Shown piece after piece: positions 16,770 through 27,108 of a stretch of 64,000 bases of DNA. The position numbers and the translations under genes were made by a program. The notes beneath the pieces were generated by a model. The model made no database searches. It was not told the DNA's origin and worked only from the letters and a program-made list of their open reading frames with translations. Numbering within the stretch: the first letter of the stretch is position 1; each line of letters starts with the position of its first letter. Source of the DNA: Nocardia amamiensis (lineage in GTDB: Bacteria; Actinomycetota; Actinomycetes; Mycobacteriales; Mycobacteriaceae); assembly GCF_015477605.1 (NCBI RefSeq), contig NZ_JADLQX010000010.1, positions 62,001-126,000 of the forward strand. Reading direction: 5' to 3'.

Positions 16770-17728
16770 TGGCTTTCTCCGGACTGCTGCGGCCCGCCGT
16801 GCTGGCGGCCTCCCGTTCCCCGCGCATCGAGCGCACGATCACCCGCATGCCGGTCACCAAGAAGGTGGTCGATCGCTTCGTCGCGGGCGAGACCGAGGAC
16901 GCCGCGGTGAGCACGACCTCGGCGCTGCTGCGCTCCGGACGCCTCGTGACGATCGACTACCTCGGCGAGGACACCACAGATCTGGACCGGGCCCAAGGCA
17001 CCGTGGCGCACTATTTGCGGCTGCTGTCGGCACTGTCGAAAGGGCGGGCCGAGGACGACCAACCCGTGCGACCGCTGGAGGTGTCGCTCAAACTGTCCGC
17101 GCTGGGTCAGTCGCTTCCCCGGAACGGGTACGCCATCGCCCGCGAGCACGCGCATCAGATCTGCACCGCCGCGAGGGACGCGGGCATCTGGGTGACCATC
17201 GACGCGGAAGACCACACCACCACCGACTCGACCCTGGCGATCGTGCGCGAGCTGCGCCTGGATTTCCCCTGGCTGGGCACGGTTTTGCAGGCCTATCTCA
17301 AACGCACCGAGGAAGACTGCCGGATGTTCGCCGGCACCGGATCGAGGATCCGGTTGTGCAAGGGCGCCTACCGCGAACCCGCGAAGGTGGCGTATCAGAG
17401 CCGAGCCGCGGTCGATGAGTCCTACGCGCGCTGCTTGCGGGTCCTGATGGAGGGCAAGGGCTATCCCATGGTCGCCACACACGATCCCGCGCTCATCGAC
17501 GAGGCATTGCGGTACGTGCACGAAACCGGCCGCTCCTCCGGCGACTTCGAGTTCCAGATGCTGCACGGCATTCGCGACGCCGAACAGCGGCGGCTGGTCG
17601 CGGCGGGCCACGCGCTGCGCGTCTACGTGCCCTACGGCGACCAGTGGTACGGCTACTTCATGCGCAGATTGGCCGAGCGCCCGGCCAACATCGCATTCTT
17701 CTTGCGCTCCTTCGGCCGGAACCGCTGA
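16769..17728 (+). CDS. pruB: Proline dehydrogenase
   Basis: A 319-residue monofunctional FAD-dependent proline dehydrogenase with a TIM-barrel core that oxidises proline to P5C. Characteristic blocks include RIRLCKGAYREPAKVAY and the C-terminal YFMRRLAERPAN, which holds the arginine pair binding the proline carboxylate. The ATG shares its first base with the pruA stop (GTGATGG), so translation is coupled. The product feeds directly into PruA. Confidence 0.95.
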   Translation: MAFSGLLRPAVLAASRSPRIERTITRMPVTKKVVDRFVAGETEDAAVSTTSALLRSGRLVTIDYLGEDTTDLDRAQGTVAHYLRLLSALSKGRAEDDQPVRPLEVSLKLSALGQSLPRNGYAIAREHAHQICTAARDAGIWVTIDAEDHTTTDSTLAIVRELRLDFPWLGTVLQAYLKRTEEDCRMFAGTGSRIRLCKGAYREPAKVAYQSRAAVDESYARCLRVLMEGKGYPMVATHDPALIDEALRYVHETGRSSGDFEFQMLHGIRDAEQRRLVAAGHALRVYVPYGDQWYGYFMRRLAERPANIAFFLRSFGRNR

Positions 17729-17742
17729 TTCGTGCCTGGTTT

Positions 17743-17761
17743 GCAGCGCCTGCGGCGCTGC
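17743..17761 (+). terminator. Hairpin after pruAB
   Basis: GCAGCGCC-TGC-GGCGCTGC is a perfect 8-bp stem with a 3-nt loop, 15 bp after the pruB stop. There is no T-run, as is common in actinobacteria. It probably ends the pru transcript. Confidence 0.55.
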
Positions 17762-18076
17762 GTGTTCGCGCCCCGTGGCCCGCGTCCGAACGACCGCCGC
17801 TGGTGCCTTCGTAGCGGACACGGCGGCCACTCCAACGCGAGCCGGGCGGCGAACGGGTAGGTCTCACTTCAACCGAAAACGATGGCTGGCCGATGTGGTC
17901 GCCCATTGCACGGACGAGTGGATATCAGGCACAGCGGCCAGCGCTGCACAAACGGCTTGAACTTTATTTGTCCAACTGAACGATCACAGCGCTGCTGTGG
18001 TCGTATTGAGTAGGCAGCTGGAAATGTGATCTGCGTTACTGCCTCTTCGCGTACCGCAGTGGACGAAAGGAAGTAC
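17762..18076. other. Intergenic region upstream of permease
   Basis: This 315 bp between the pru terminator and the permease start contains no convincing ORF. The last part (about 17960-18076) is less GC-rich and is the likely promoter region; GAAAGGAAG precedes the permease ATG. I see no repeat or operator palindrome. Confidence 0.4.
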
Positions 18077-19531
18077 ATGTCCCTCGCGCAGCTACGCAGC
18101 CAGATGACGCGCCGCAAACCCCTCGGCGAGATCGAGGAGGAGTCCGCTCCCGCCGATGAGCGGCTGGCGCGGTCGCTCGGTTTGTGGCAGCTCACGGCGA
18201 TCGGCGTCGGCGGCATCATCGGCGCGGGCATCTTCACCCTGGCCGGTGCGGTGGCGCACTCCGTGACCGGGCCTTCGGTGCTCATCTCGTTCCTCATCGC
18301 GGGCGTGGCGAGCGGCGCCGCCGCCCTCTGCTATGCGGAGTTCGCCGGGATGGTGCCCAAAGCCGGGTCCGCCTACACCTACGGGTACGTGTCACTCGGC
18401 GAGATCGCGGGCTGGTTCATCGGCTGGGATCTGCTGCTGGAGTACATCGCGGTCGCCGCGGTGGTCGCCATCGGCGTATCCGGGTACTTCAAGTTCCTGC
18501 TCGAGGGAGTCGACATCACGCTGCCGGACTGGATGATGGGAGCTTCCGGCACCGGCGAGGGACACGTGATCGACGTGTTCGCCGTGCTGTTCTGCCTCGG
18601 CACGGCGTGGCTGCTCTCACGCGGCATCCGCAGCGTCGGCCGGTTCGAGACGGTCGCGGTCGGCATCAAAGTCGCCTTGGTCGTGCTCATCATCGTGCTC
18701 GGCGTGTTCCACATCGACAGCTCCAACTACACCCCGTATTTCCCGTTCGGCGCCGGTGCGGTGTGGACCGGCGCGGCCACCGTCTTCTTCGCCGTATTCG
18801 GTTACGACGCGATGAGCACCGCCGCCGAGGAGTCCACCGACGGAAAGAAGCACCTGCCGAAGGCGATCATCTATTCGCTGGCCATCGCCATGGTGCTCTA
18901 CGTGCTGGCCACCTTGGTGCTGACCGGCATGCAGAAGTACACCGAGATCAGCCCGACCAGTGGTTTCTCCACCGCGTTCGAGTCGGTCGGGCAGCCCGGC
19001 GTCGCGAACATCATCGCGGTCGGCGCCATCGTCGGCATCGTCACCGTGGTGCTCACCTTCATGCTCGGCGTGACCCGCGTGTGGTTCGCCATGAGCCGCG
19101 ACGGCCTGCTGCCGGAATGGTTCGCCAAGACCCATCCGGTCCGGAAGGTGCCAACGAGGGTGACCTGGATCGTCGGTATCGGATCGGCGCTGATGGCCGG
19201 CTTGCTGGATATCACGGTGGTCGCCGAGCTGACCAATATCGGCATCCTGATGGCGTTCATCGTGGTGTCGGTCGCGGTGATCGTGCTGCGGCGCACCCGG
19301 CCCGACGAGCCGCGCGAGTTCCGGCTGCCGTTCATGCCGGTGGTCCCGCTGATCGGCATCGGATTCTCGGTGTACCTGATCTGGTCGCTGCCCTGGGAGA
19401 CCTGGGCCAGGTTCGCCGCCTGGCTGATCGTCGGCCTGATCGTCTACTTCGGCTACTCGCGCACGCACTCCAAGCTCGAGCGCACCGGTTCCGCCGCGCC
19501 GGCGGGCCCGAAAATCTCCGAGGGGCAGTGA
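18077..19531 (+). CDS. APC-family cationic amino-acid permease
   Basis: A 484-residue integral membrane protein with about 12 helices and the CAT/YfnA-like branch signature. TM1 contains [11 protein letters not shown], the unwound substrate-binding segment, followed by [19 protein letters not shown]. The family imports amino acids by proton symport. ATG 18077 is chosen over the in-frame ATG at 18026 because GAAAGGAAG sits at the right distance and the APC N-terminus starts there. Placed between proline breakdown and amidase/alanine genes, it probably supplies amino acids as nitrogen source. Confidence 0.92.
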   Translation: MSLAQLRSQMTRRKPLGEIEEESAPADERLARSLGLWQLTAIGVGGIIGAGIFTLAGAVAHSVTGPSVLISFLIAGVASGAAALCYAEFAGMVPKAGSAYTYGYVSLGEIAGWFIGWDLLLEYIAVAAVVAIGVSGYFKFLLEGVDITLPDWMMGASGTGEGHVIDVFAVLFCLGTAWLLSRGIRSVGRFETVAVGIKVALVVLIIVLGVFHIDSSNYTPYFPFGAGAVWTGAATVFFAVFGYDAMSTAAEESTDGKKHLPKAIIYSLAIAMVLYVLATLVLTGMQKYTEISPTSGFSTAFESVGQPGVANIIAVGAIVGIVTVVLTFMLGVTRVWFAMSRDGLLPEWFAKTHPVRKVPTRVTWIVGIGSALMAGLLDITVVAELTNIGILMAFIVVSVAVIVLRRTRPDEPREFRLPFMPVVPLIGIGFSVYLIWSLPWETWARFAAWLIVGLIVYFGYSRTHSKLERTGSAAPAGPKISEGQ

Positions 19532-19549
19532 CGCCGGCCACTCGGAAAC

Positions 19550-19582
19550 GGCCGGATGGGTGGACCGTCCACCCATCCGGCC
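19550..19582 (+). terminator. Strong hairpin after permease
   Basis: GGCCGGATGGGTGGAC and GTCCACCCATCCGGCC are perfectly complementary 16-nt arms separated by one base, starting 19 bp after the permease stop. The stem is long and GC-rich, without a clear T-run. It is probably a transcription terminator. Confidence 0.75.
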
Positions 19583-19729
19583 TCGCCGAACGCCGCCGGT
19601 GAACCGAAGCGGCTCGCCGAGAGTGTTCCTTGCGGAATGGTCGCTCGACTCCATACGGTCGGGGGTGTCGGGCATCGATGCCGGGGGCCATACGTGGCGG
19701 CTCGCAGGAGCCGAGAGGAGCGGTAGCGG

Positions 19730-21136
19730 ATGGAACTCCAGGACGTCGTCGAGTCAGGCGTACTCGAACAGCGCGAACTGCTGGCGCAGGGGCTTGTTTC
19801 GGCGCGGCAACTCGTCGAGGCGACCCTCGACGGCATCGATGCGGCCGCCGACCTCGGCGCCTTCGCCCACGTGCTGCATGCAGCAGCCAGGGCCGAGGCC
19901 GCCGAGCGGGATCGCGAGCGCGCCGCGGGCGATGCGGTCGGACCGCTGCACGGCGTCCCGATCGCGGTGAAGGACGAGTTCCACGTCGCCGGTGTGGCCA
20001 CCACGTTCGGCACCCGGGCGAACGCGACGCCTGCCGTGGCCGACGCCGAGGTGGTGCGCAGGTTGCGCGCGGCTGGGGCGGTCATCGTCGGCAAGACCGC
20101 GATGCCGGAGTTCGGGCAGTGGCCGTTCACCGAGTCCAGCACCTTCGGCATGACGCACAATCCATGGGATCCCGCCCGCTCCACCGGCGGCTCGAGCGGC
20201 GGGTCCGCGGCGGCGGTGGCGGCCGGGCTGGTGCCCGCGGCACTCGGCGGCGACGGCGGCGGATCGATCCGGATTCCGGCGGCGTGCTGCGGGTTGTTCG
20301 GACTCAAACCGCAGCGCGGGCGGGTGCCGCTCGCCCCGGACGAGCACCTGTGGTGGGCGCTGGGTGTCGCCGGACCGCTCACCCGGAATGTGCTGGACTC
20401 CGCCGTCATCTACGACGTCATCCGCGGCAGCACCAGCACCGACCGATTCCGGGCGGCCGACCCGGAGATGTCGTTCGAGGCGGCGGCCCGCACGCCCGCT
20501 CGACCGCTGCGCATCGGCTACAGCGTGAAATCCCCCATCCCGCTGGTGAAGCCCGACCCGATGCATGTGCGGGCGGTCCTGGAGACCGCGAAACTCCTTG
20601 CGGAGCTCGGTCATACGGTGCTGGAGATCAACCCGGATTACCCGGACACGACACACGCCTTCTTTCCGCAGTTCTACGGCGGCGTGCGCGCCGAACTGTC
20701 CGAGGTGGATCATCCCGAGTTGCTCGAACGCCGCACCAGGCAGACGGTCGCACTCGGCGCGTGGGCGCGCAGGCCCGTGGTCGAATGGGCGATCCGCCGC
20801 GGAGAGGTGTTGACGCGCAAAGTCGATCGGATCTTCACCGAATGCGATCTGCTGCTGATCCCCACCATCGCGATCCGCCCGCCGCTGCTCGGCGTGCTCG
20901 ACGGCGCGAATACGGTGCGTGCCCAGCTGGCCTCCGTTCCGATGGTCGCCTACACCGCGGTGTGGAACGTGACCGGGCATCCGGCGGCCGCCGTGCCCGC
21001 GGGCGTCGGAGCGGACGGGTTGCCGCTGTCGGTTCAGCTGGTCGCTCCCACGAACGGTGAGACGACGATTCTCCCGGTTGCGGCGCAACTGGAGCAGGCA
21101 CGACCGCAGCCTCGCCCGGGCGGTGGAGCCAGGTAA
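19730..21136 (+). CDS. Amidase (amidase-signature family)
   Basis: A 468-residue amidase-signature enzyme. The Ser-cisSer-Lys triad is visible: Lys81 in PIAVKDEF, cis-Ser155 in TGGSSGGS, and nucleophile Ser179 in [10 protein letters not shown]. The family hydrolyses amides to acid and ammonia, with a wide range of substrates including GatA. No gatB or gatC neighbours are present, so this is a catabolic amidase rather than an amidotransferase subunit. GGAG lies upstream of the ATG. Its place between an amino-acid permease and an Lrp regulator fits nitrogen scavenging. Confidence 0.92.
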   Translation: MELQDVVESGVLEQRELLAQGLVSARQLVEATLDGIDAAADLGAFAHVLHAAARAEAAERDRERAAGDAVGPLHGVPIAVKDEFHVAGVATTFGTRANATPAVADAEVVRRLRAAGAVIVGKTAMPEFGQWPFTESSTFGMTHNPWDPARSTGGSSGGSAAAVAAGLVPAALGGDGGGSIRIPAACCGLFGLKPQRGRVPLAPDEHLWWALGVAGPLTRNVLDSAVIYDVIRGSTSTDRFRAADPEMSFEAAARTPARPLRIGYSVKSPIPLVKPDPMHVRAVLETAKLLAELGHTVLEINPDYPDTTHAFFPQFYGGVRAELSEVDHPELLERRTRQTVALGAWARRPVVEWAIRRGEVLTRKVDRIFTECDLLLIPTIAIRPPLLGVLDGANTVRAQLASVPMVAYTAVWNVTGHPAAAVPAGVGADGLPLSVQLVAPTNGETTILPVAAQLEQARPQPRPGGGAR

Positions 21137-21194
21137 CCGAAGGAGATTCACCGAGAGAGCTCGGCTGGCGAACGAAATTCGGTACCGTCAGGAT

Positions 21195-21707
21195 ATGCGG
21201 AAGACCGACTCGGTGGGCGGCATGGGCGGCTCCGGCCACCCCCCTTCAGGTGTCGCGCTCGACGACATCGACCGGATCCTGCTCGACCACCTCGCGCGGG
21301 ACGGGCGGATGACGAACAACGCCCTCGCCGCCGCCGCGGGGATCGCGGCGTCCACCTGCCTGGGACGGGTGCGGTCGCTGGTGCAGCGCGGCGTCATTCG
21401 CGGCTTCCACGCCGACATCGACCCGGCGGCGCTCGGCCGCAGCCTGCAAGCCATGATCGCGGTACGCCTGCGCGCCAGCGCGCGCAGGCAACTGGCCGAG
21501 TTCGGCGAGCGAATGTCGGCGCTCGACGAGGTGCTCAACGTGTACTTCATCGCGGGCGCCGACGACTATCTCGTGCACGTGGCCACCGCGAACACCGACG
21601 AGCTGCGCGCCTTCGTGCTGAATCATCTCAGCGCGCACCCCGCGGTCGCCTCGACCGAGACCATCCTCATCTTCGAGCACATGCGGCCCCGGTCGGGTAC
21701 CGACTGA
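21195..21707 (+). CDS. Lrp/AsnC-family transcriptional regulator
   Basis: A 170-residue Lrp-type regulator with an N-terminal HTH (DRILLDHLARDGRMTNNALA) and a C-terminal RAM effector domain. It is convergent with the alanine dehydrogenase gene rather than divergent as mycobacterial aldR usually is. ATG 21195, preceded by CAGGA, is chosen; the longer open frame upstream overlaps the amidase gene. A role in amino-acid-responsive control of ald or the permease/amidase genes is inferred from position. Confidence 0.88.
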   Translation: MRKTDSVGGMGGSGHPPSGVALDDIDRILLDHLARDGRMTNNALAAAAGIAASTCLGRVRSLVQRGVIRGFHADIDPAALGRSLQAMIAVRLRASARRQLAEFGERMSALDEVLNVYFIAGADDYLVHVATANTDELRAFVLNHLSAHPAVASTETILIFEHMRPRSGTD

Positions 21708-21744
21708 CGGGCGAACGCCTACCGGAAAGGTTCGGCCGCGGCCG

Positions 21745-22857
21745 TTACGCCGCAGTGCTTTTCGCCACGTAACCGTGCGCCTGCGCCACCGTTGCCGACA
21801 GCAGCACGCCGCGGTCGGTGCTCAGCCCCGCGGCCAGTCCGGGGTCGGCGGCCAACGCGCCGCGCCATCCCCGGTCGGCGAGCGAAACGACATGCGGGAG
21901 AGTGGCATTGGTCAGCGCAACGGTGGAGGTGTTGGGCACCGCGCCGGGCATGTTGGCCACGCAGTAGAACACCGAATCGTGCACCTGGTAGGTCGGCTCG
22001 GCATGCGTGGTCGGCCGCGAGTCCGCGAAGCAGCCGCCCTGGTCGATCGCGATATCGACCAGCACGGAGCCCGGTTTCATCTGGGCGACCAACTCGTTGG
22101 ACACCAGAGTCGGCGCCTTCGCGCCCGGCACCAGCACGGCGCCGATCACCAAGTCCGCCTCCCGCACCGCGGTCTCCACCTCCAGCTTGTTCGACATGAT
22201 GGTGCGCACCCGTCCGCGATACTGCGCATCGATCTCGCGCAGCCGGGTGATGTTCAGATCCAGCACGGTGACCTCGGCGCGCATGCCGTGTGCCACGGCG
22301 ATCGCGTTGCCGCCCGCGACGCCCGCGCCGAGCACGACGACCTTCGCGGGCCGCACGCCCGGCACGCCGCCCATCAGCACACCGCGTCCACCGGCGCTGC
22401 GCATCAGGTGGTAGGCGCCCGCCTGCGCGGCCAGCCGTCCCGCGACCTCGCTCATCGGCGCGAGCAGCGGCAGGGAGCCGTCGCTGCCGGTCACCGTTTC
22501 ATAGGCGATCGCGGTGACACCGGAAGCGAGCAGCGCGTCGGTGCATGCCTTCGACGCGGCCAGATGCAGGTAGGTGAACAGCACTTGGTCCGCGCGCAGG
22601 CGCCGGTATTCCTCGGCCACCGGTTCCTTCACCTTGAGCACCAGTTCGGCGGTCGCCCACACCTCGTCGGCGCTGTCGAGCACACGCGCGCCCGCGACCG
22701 TGTATGCCTCGTCCGGGAAGGCCGATCCCTGTCCGGCACCCGCCTCGAGGTACACGTCGTGGCCGCGGGAGACGAGCTCGTGCACGCCCGCCGGCGTGCA
22801 CGCGACGCGGTACTCATGGTTCTTGATCTCGCGGGGGATTCCGATTCGCACCTGCAC
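21745..22857 (-). CDS. ald: Alanine dehydrogenase
   Basis: A 370-residue NAD-dependent L-alanine dehydrogenase that interconverts alanine and pyruvate plus ammonia. The N-terminal [19 protein letters not shown] block, substrate-binding Lys in LKVKEP, His in YLHLAA, and NAD fold [13 protein letters not shown] all fit, as does the near-exact family length. The 3' end faces the Lrp gene with a 37-bp gap. The unusually AT-rich upstream region (22920-22980) with an inverted repeat suggests a regulated promoter. Confidence 0.96.
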   Translation of the reverse strand: MQVRIGIPREIKNHEYRVACTPAGVHELVSRGHDVYLEAGAGQGSAFPDEAYTVAGARVLDSADEVWATAELVLKVKEPVAEEYRRLRADQVLFTYLHLAASKACTDALLASGVTAIAYETVTGSDGSLPLLAPMSEVAGRLAAQAGAYHLMRSAGGRGVLMGGVPGVRPAKVVVLGAGVAGGNAIAVAHGMRAEVTVLDLNITRLREIDAQYRGRVRTIMSNKLEVETAVREADLVIGAVLVPGAKAPTLVSNELVAQMKPGSVLVDIAIDQGGCFADSRPTTHAEPTYQVHDSVFYCVANMPGAVPNTSTVALTNATLPHVVSLADRGWRGALAADPGLAAGLSTDRGVLLSATVAQAHGYVAKSTAA

Positions 22858-22947
22858 TCCTGATCGTCGATGGGACGGGTATCGGCGACCCGCACGGGAG
22901 TGCGATCACCGCCTGTCAGGAGTATGAATATTCTGCAAGATCAGCGC

Positions 22948-22963
22948 TATATTTCTGAATATA
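22948..22963 (-). promoter_or_regulatory. Candidate operator upstream of ald
   Basis: TATATT-TCTG-AATATA, a perfect 6-bp inverted repeat in a locally AT-rich stretch 91 bp upstream of the ald start. It is the kind of site bound by Lrp/AsnC regulators such as AldR. Binding by the Lrp protein at 21195 is inference. Confidence 0.45.
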
Positions 22964-23056
22964 ATTCTCGAATAGGTGTGATACGAAGTCGAATCAACGA
23001 ATAAGAAGCGCTCTACCGGCCACCCTCCGCAATATCTTCGGACCGGGCTCCTGGCC

Positions 23057-23488
23057 TCAGCCCTTCGGCGTCACCAAGACGAGCGGAATCTCCCGGGTGG
23101 TCTTCTTCTGGTAATCGCCGTACGTGGGAAACGCCTCGACCACCTTCGGCCACAGCACTGCCCGCTCCTCCGCCGTCGCCACCCGAGCGGTCATGGGGAC
23201 CTTCGGGCCGCTCCGCACGGACACGACGACGTCCGGGTTGTCGCGCAGGTTCAGAAACCACGCGGGATGCACGGGGTCGCCACCGCGCGAGGCGACAAGA
23301 ACATAGGTGTCGCCATCCACGATCGGCGCGGTGAGCATGACCGCGTGGGGGCGCCCGGATTTGCGGCCGATGGTGGTGAGCTCGAGCGACGGCATACCCG
23401 CGACCTCGTTGCCGAACTTCCCGAAGCTGATCTTCAGCAGTACGCGATGTGCCGTATTCATGGCCTTCAGCTGGAAATTCGAGGGCAT
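23057..23488 (-). CDS. Deazaflavin (F420)-dependent nitroreductase-family protein
   Basis: A 143-residue split-barrel protein of the Ddn family. TTIGRKSGRPHAVML and ILVASRGGDPVHPAWFLNL-type blocks (here YVLVASRGGDPVHPAWFLN) are the signature of F420H2-dependent reductases of mycobacteria and Nocardia. Members reduce quinones or nitroaromatics with F420. It stands alone, 77 bp from another F420-type gene on the same strand. Confidence 0.9.
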   Translation of the reverse strand: MPSNFQLKAMNTAHRVLLKISFGKFGNEVAGMPSLELTTIGRKSGRPHAVMLTAPIVDGDTYVLVASRGGDPVHPAWFLNLRDNPDVVVSVRSGPKVPMTARVATAEERAVLWPKVVEAFPTYGDYQKKTTREIPLVLVTPKG

Positions 23489-23564
23489 GTGATCCTCACA
23501 GTCTTCTTCGGATGGCTCGGCGCGACGGCTGCGTCAGCGACGATTCGGACTGTACCGGAGGCGA

Positions 23565-23978
23565 TCACCGCGCAGACCACCCCGACCAGCGCGTCACCTC
23601 GATGGCGATCACCGGTCCCGGCGGCGGCTGATCCTGGTAGTCGGGATAGCGGGCGGCCAATCGGCGCTTCGCCACGTCGGCCTCGGCGGCGTCCGCGATG
23701 CGGGCGTCTCCGTCGGCGCGCGCCCACCACAGCCGAGTCCAGTCGTCGCTGTAGTGATCGACGAGCACGGTCACCGCGGGGTTGGCCGCGATATTGGCCA
23801 GCCGGCGCAGCGCCATGGTTGTCTTGGGCTTCGCGTCGACGCTGGTGTAGATCCGGTCACCGACGACGACGAACACGATCGGCACCAGATGCGGGCGGGC
23901 CGCCGCCGAAACGGTCGCCAACCGCGCGACCGGACTTGCCGCGAATCGCTCGCGCGCCTCCTCGGAACTGAGCCGCAC
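23565..23978 (-). CDS. PPOX-class F420-dependent oxidoreductase
   Basis: A 137-residue split-barrel protein of the TIGR03668-like PPOX/F420 group. ERFAASPVARLATV opens the barrel, followed by PHLVPIVFVV and SDDWTRLWWARADG. The family uses F420 or a flavin; the substrate is unknown. It is separated by 76 bp from the Ddn-like gene downstream and is divergent from the EspR-like regulator. Confidence 0.87.
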   Translation of the reverse strand: MRLSSEEARERFAASPVARLATVSAAARPHLVPIVFVVVGDRIYTSVDAKPKTTMALRRLANIAANPAVTVLVDHYSDDWTRLWWARADGDARIADAAEADVAKRRLAARYPDYQDQPPPGPVIAIEVTRWSGWSAR

Positions 23979-24144
23979 ACACGCCTCCTCGATGTCGGCA
24001 ACCCGCTAATCGGGGATCGAGTCCGTTCCGCCCCCTATGCATACGGACATTTGCCGTGAAATCCCGGCGATCGTCCAGTCCCACGCTACGGTCGAGTCAA
24101 TGTTTGACCCGTCAACAGGCGTTGTCGCCAGAAGGAAGGCGGTA

Positions 24145-24561
24145 GTGGACATCGATATCACAACGAGGCTGAACCTAGCGTTCGAGATGTGGGAACGCGC
24201 GAACGGGCGCCCACTGGCCGACGAGACGGTCGCCTCATGGCTGACCGCCGCCGGGTACGACCTGGCGCCCGGCTACCTGGGGCAGGTGCGGCGCGGGCAG
24301 GCCACCACGCTCCCCGAGCAGGCCCGCGCAGGCCTGGCCCACGTGTTCGGCCTCGACCCCAACTACTTCGGCTTCGACCCGGGGCCCGGCCAGGCGGAGG
24401 ACGCGGAAGTTCTCGCCCATCTCGACAATTCGGCCCTGCGCCGCCTCGGACAAGCCGTGGACGGCGTCTCGCTGCGCACCCTGCTCTACTTGGAGTCGGT
24501 CGCGGATGTCCTCCGCGAAGCCGACGGCCTGCCCCCGACCGAGCAAACCGCACAACTCTGA
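24145..24561 (+). CDS. EspR-like helix-turn-helix regulator
   Basis: About 138 residues from GTG 24145, which follows AAGGAAGG; the frame is open further upstream but without a better start. The N-terminal HTH has YLGQVRRGQATTLPEQARAG followed by VFGLDPNYF, the pattern of EspR and related nucleoid-type regulators in mycobacteria (PYLSQLRSG, FFRIKAAYF). The C-terminal helix LRTLLYLESVADVLREADGL matches the EspR dimerisation region. It lies just before the conservon, but there is no direct sign that it controls it. Confidence 0.78.
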   Translation: MDIDITTRLNLAFEMWERANGRPLADETVASWLTAAGYDLAPGYLGQVRRGQATTLPEQARAGLAHVFGLDPNYFGFDPGPGQAEDAEVLAHLDNSALRRLGQAVDGVSLRTLLYLESVADVLREADGLPPTEQTAQL

Positions 24562-24657
24562 TCGACCAGAAACAGCGGCTCGGATCGGCCCCCGGACGGC
24601 CACCAAGTGGACGGACGGCCACCAGGTGGACGGCTCGGGCAGCCCGGTGGGCCGATT

Positions 24658-24891
24658 TCACCGCCGACCACGTGGCACCACGTCTCCGCCTTCCGGCGCC
24701 TGCCGAGCCGCCACGTCCCAGCCGCGGCGCACGTCGCCGTGGCCGACACAGATGGTCTCGACATCCAGTTCCGCCAGCCGGATCGCCGCGCGCTCGACGG
24801 CGGCGCTGTCGGCGTCGAACACGCCCGGCATGGTCACACCCCGGGCGTCGGCCGGCGTGTCGCCGGTGAACAGCACCCGATGCACCGGCAC
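24658..24891 (-). pseudogene. C-terminal fragment of a metallo-beta-lactamase-fold hydrolase
   Basis: About 78 codons reading VLFTGDTPAD and later VETICVGHGD, the last metal-binding blocks (GDT, GHGD) of MBL-fold hydrolases. The N-terminal HxHxDH half is absent, and the upstream sequence is unrelated. It is probably a gene remnant between the EspR-like gene and the conservon. Confidence 0.6.
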
Positions 24892-24979
24892 ACGACACCG
24901 GCCACCGCGCGAATAATCTAAAACTTAAGTACCACAAAGCGAATACAGGCGTCTGGACAAATCCAGCCTCGCAGCAATA

Positions 24980-26695
24980 GTGAATTTCGAGCAAACGTCT
25001 ATCGAACAATTCGCCCGCCGAACACGCTGGGTCATGGCAGTTTTCGGCCATCGAGGGCGGCGACGGAGCATCTTCGCCGCATGCGGAATATCCGCCGTGG
25101 CGGGTTCGGCCGCATTCCTTTCGAGTGGCGCCGCACTGGCCGTCCCGCTATGCTCAGGCCCGCAAGGTTCGAAACTGCTTGCTGGGCTGCGCATTTCGGC
25201 TACCGGCACGCAGAAGGGGGTCAGGGGACGATTTCCCCTCGACGCCGCGAATGCGGAAGTACGGAACTTGTCACAGTTATTGGAAACGACCCGAAGCGAG
25301 CACGGCGAAAGCGCTGTTCGGCGCGCGAAACCGCCGTACGCGACATTCGTGTCCTGCGTAATCGTGAGCGCGTCCGTCGTGGCGGCGGCGGTGTACTACG
25401 CACCCGCCGAATTCCGGGTATCGCTGGCGGCAGGCGCCGCAGCCGCGGCGATCGCCCTGTGCGCCGCTGTCACCGCGGCGGTCCATTTCCGGCAGGAAGC
25501 CGTCCGCGCCCGGCGGGATGCCGCCCAGGCCCGGAAGGACAGCGCGCTCGCCGCAGCCGCCGCCGACGCCGGAATCACCGCCGCCAATGATGCCGCGGCC
25601 GAGCACGCCGCACGGTCGAAGAGCAGCGACAGCCGTCGCGCCGCGGCGATGGCGGCTTTCGCGGGAGCGGCCGGCCGCATGCAGGCGATGACCACCAGCA
25701 TGCTCGCGGAACTACGCGAGATGGAGCACCGGCACGGTGATCCCGCCGTGCTCGCCGACCTGCTGCAACTCGATCACCGCACCGCCCAGGCGGGGCGGCT
25801 GGCCGACAGCATCGCCGTGCTCAGCGGCGCGCGATCCGGACGCAGGTGGGCCAAACCGATTGCGATGGAATCGATTCTGCGCGGCGCGATGGGTCGCGTC
25901 GCGGGCTATCAGCGCGTCCGATTGCGTGCCGTCGCCGATATCGCGGTTTCCGGCCACGCCGCCGAGGGCGTCATGCACGCACTGGCGGAACTGCTCGACA
26001 ACGCGTGCAACTTCTCCCCGCCCACAACCGAGGTACACGTCTATGCCGCCGAGGTCCCCGCGGGCGTCGTGATCACGATCGAGGACAGCGGGTTGGTCAT
26101 GAGCGACTCGGCGCTGCGCCGCGCCGAGGCAGCCGTATCGGCCACGGGCCGGGGCGGCGCCGGACCCGGTTCCGGGGTCGACCTGTCCTCGCTCACCGGG
26201 ACCAGGCTCGGCCTCGCGGTGGTCGGCAGCCTCGCGCGCAAGCACGGCCTCACCGTGTCCTATCGTCCTTCCGCCATCGGCGGCACGGCGGTGGTCGTGG
26301 TGGTCCCCCGGGAACTCACCATCCGGGTGGAACGGCCCCAGCCGTCCACCATCACCGGCACGCTGCCCGTCACTCGGGAGTTCGCCCCCACCACCGCGCA
26401 GCCACTGCGCCCGCCCAACGAGCCCGCGCACACGCCCACCGGTACCTCGCACATAACCGCCGCCGCCGAAGCCCCCTCCGCCGTCACCGTCCCCGCGCTT
26501 CCCAAGCGACGCCGCGGCAGCACCCTGGCCGCCGTTCACCCCGACGGATTGTCCGCGCCGGAGCCCGCCGCACCGACGCCTCCCGCGTCGCGGCCCGACT
26601 CACTCGGTGCGTTCCAGCGGGCGGTGACCAAGCGGACCGACGGCGCCACAACCCCTTCCCCCGCCCCTTCCGCCGCCGTGGAGAACGAACGATGA
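24980..26695 (+). CDS. cvnA: Conservon sensor-kinase-like protein CvnA
   Basis: A 571-residue membrane protein. A basic N-terminus and one hydrophobic segment (about 30-55) are followed by a second hydrophobic region near 120-165, then a coiled Ala-rich linker. The HATPase domain has an N-box ELLDNACNFSPP, IEDSG, and TRLGLAVVGSLA. A Pro/Ala-rich tail follows. The H-box is degenerate (LLQLDHRTAQAGRLADS), as in other CvnA proteins. Conservons couple this kinase-like protein to a roadblock protein and a small GTPase in a G-protein-like relay. It is the first gene of an operon with overlapping stops and starts through to the second P450. Confidence 0.9.
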   Translation: MNFEQTSIEQFARRTRWVMAVFGHRGRRRSIFAACGISAVAGSAAFLSSGAALAVPLCSGPQGSKLLAGLRISATGTQKGVRGRFPLDAANAEVRNLSQLLETTRSEHGESAVRRAKPPYATFVSCVIVSASVVAAAVYYAPAEFRVSLAAGAAAAAIALCAAVTAAVHFRQEAVRARRDAAQARKDSALAAAAADAGITAANDAAAEHAARSKSSDSRRAAAMAAFAGAAGRMQAMTTSMLAELREMEHRHGDPAVLADLLQLDHRTAQAGRLADSIAVLSGARSGRRWAKPIAMESILRGAMGRVAGYQRVRLRAVADIAVSGHAAEGVMHALAELLDNACNFSPPTTEVHVYAAEVPAGVVITIEDSGLVMSDSALRRAEAAVSATGRGGAGPGSGVDLSSLTGTRLGLAVVGSLARKHGLTVSYRPSAIGGTAVVVVVPRELTIRVERPQPSTITGTLPVTREFAPTTAQPLRPPNEPAHTPTGTSHITAAAEAPSAVTVPALPKRRRGSTLAAVHPDGLSAPEPAAPTPPASRPDSLGAFQRAVTKRTDGATTPSPAPSAAVENER

Positions 26696-27108
26696 CGACC
26701 TCCGAGTCCGCCCAGCTGAGCTGGCTACTGGAACAGCTGCTGACCCGCACACCGCGCACCAGACACGCCCTGCTGCTGTCGAGCGACGGGTTGAAGATCT
26801 GCCACACGCCCGAACTGACCGTGGACCAAGCCGACCAGCTCGCCGCCATCGCCGCCGGCATCCAAAGTCTCTCGCACGGCGCGTCGGTGGAGTTCGGCGA
26901 CGGACGCGCCGGCGTGCGCCAATCGATGACCGAGTTCTACGGCGGCATCCTATTCATCGTCGAGGCCGGGTTGGGCGCCCACATCGCGGTCGTCGCCGCG
27001 GAGGACGCCGACGCCGGGCTGGTCGGGCACAACATGCGCGAGCTGGTGGAGCAGCTCGGCGAGCATCTGGCGGCCGCGCCGCGCTTCCGGGGAGCGAGCG
27101 TGTCGTGA
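26692..27108 (+). CDS. cvnB: Conservon roadblock/LC7-domain protein CvnB
   Basis: A 138-residue single-domain roadblock/LC7 (MglB-like) protein. LLEQLLTRTPRTRHALLLSSDGLKI is the first helix and beta strand of the domain. Roadblock proteins regulate small GTPases. The ATG overlaps the cvnA stop (ATGA), and cvnC starts at a GTG overlapping its own stop, so stoichiometry is probably coupled. Confidence 0.93.
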   Translation: MTTSESAQLSWLLEQLLTRTPRTRHALLLSSDGLKICHTPELTVDQADQLAAIAAGIQSLSHGASVEFGDGRAGVRQSMTEFYGGILFIVEAGLGAHIAVVAAEDADAGLVGHNMRELVEQLGEHLAAAPRFRGASVS

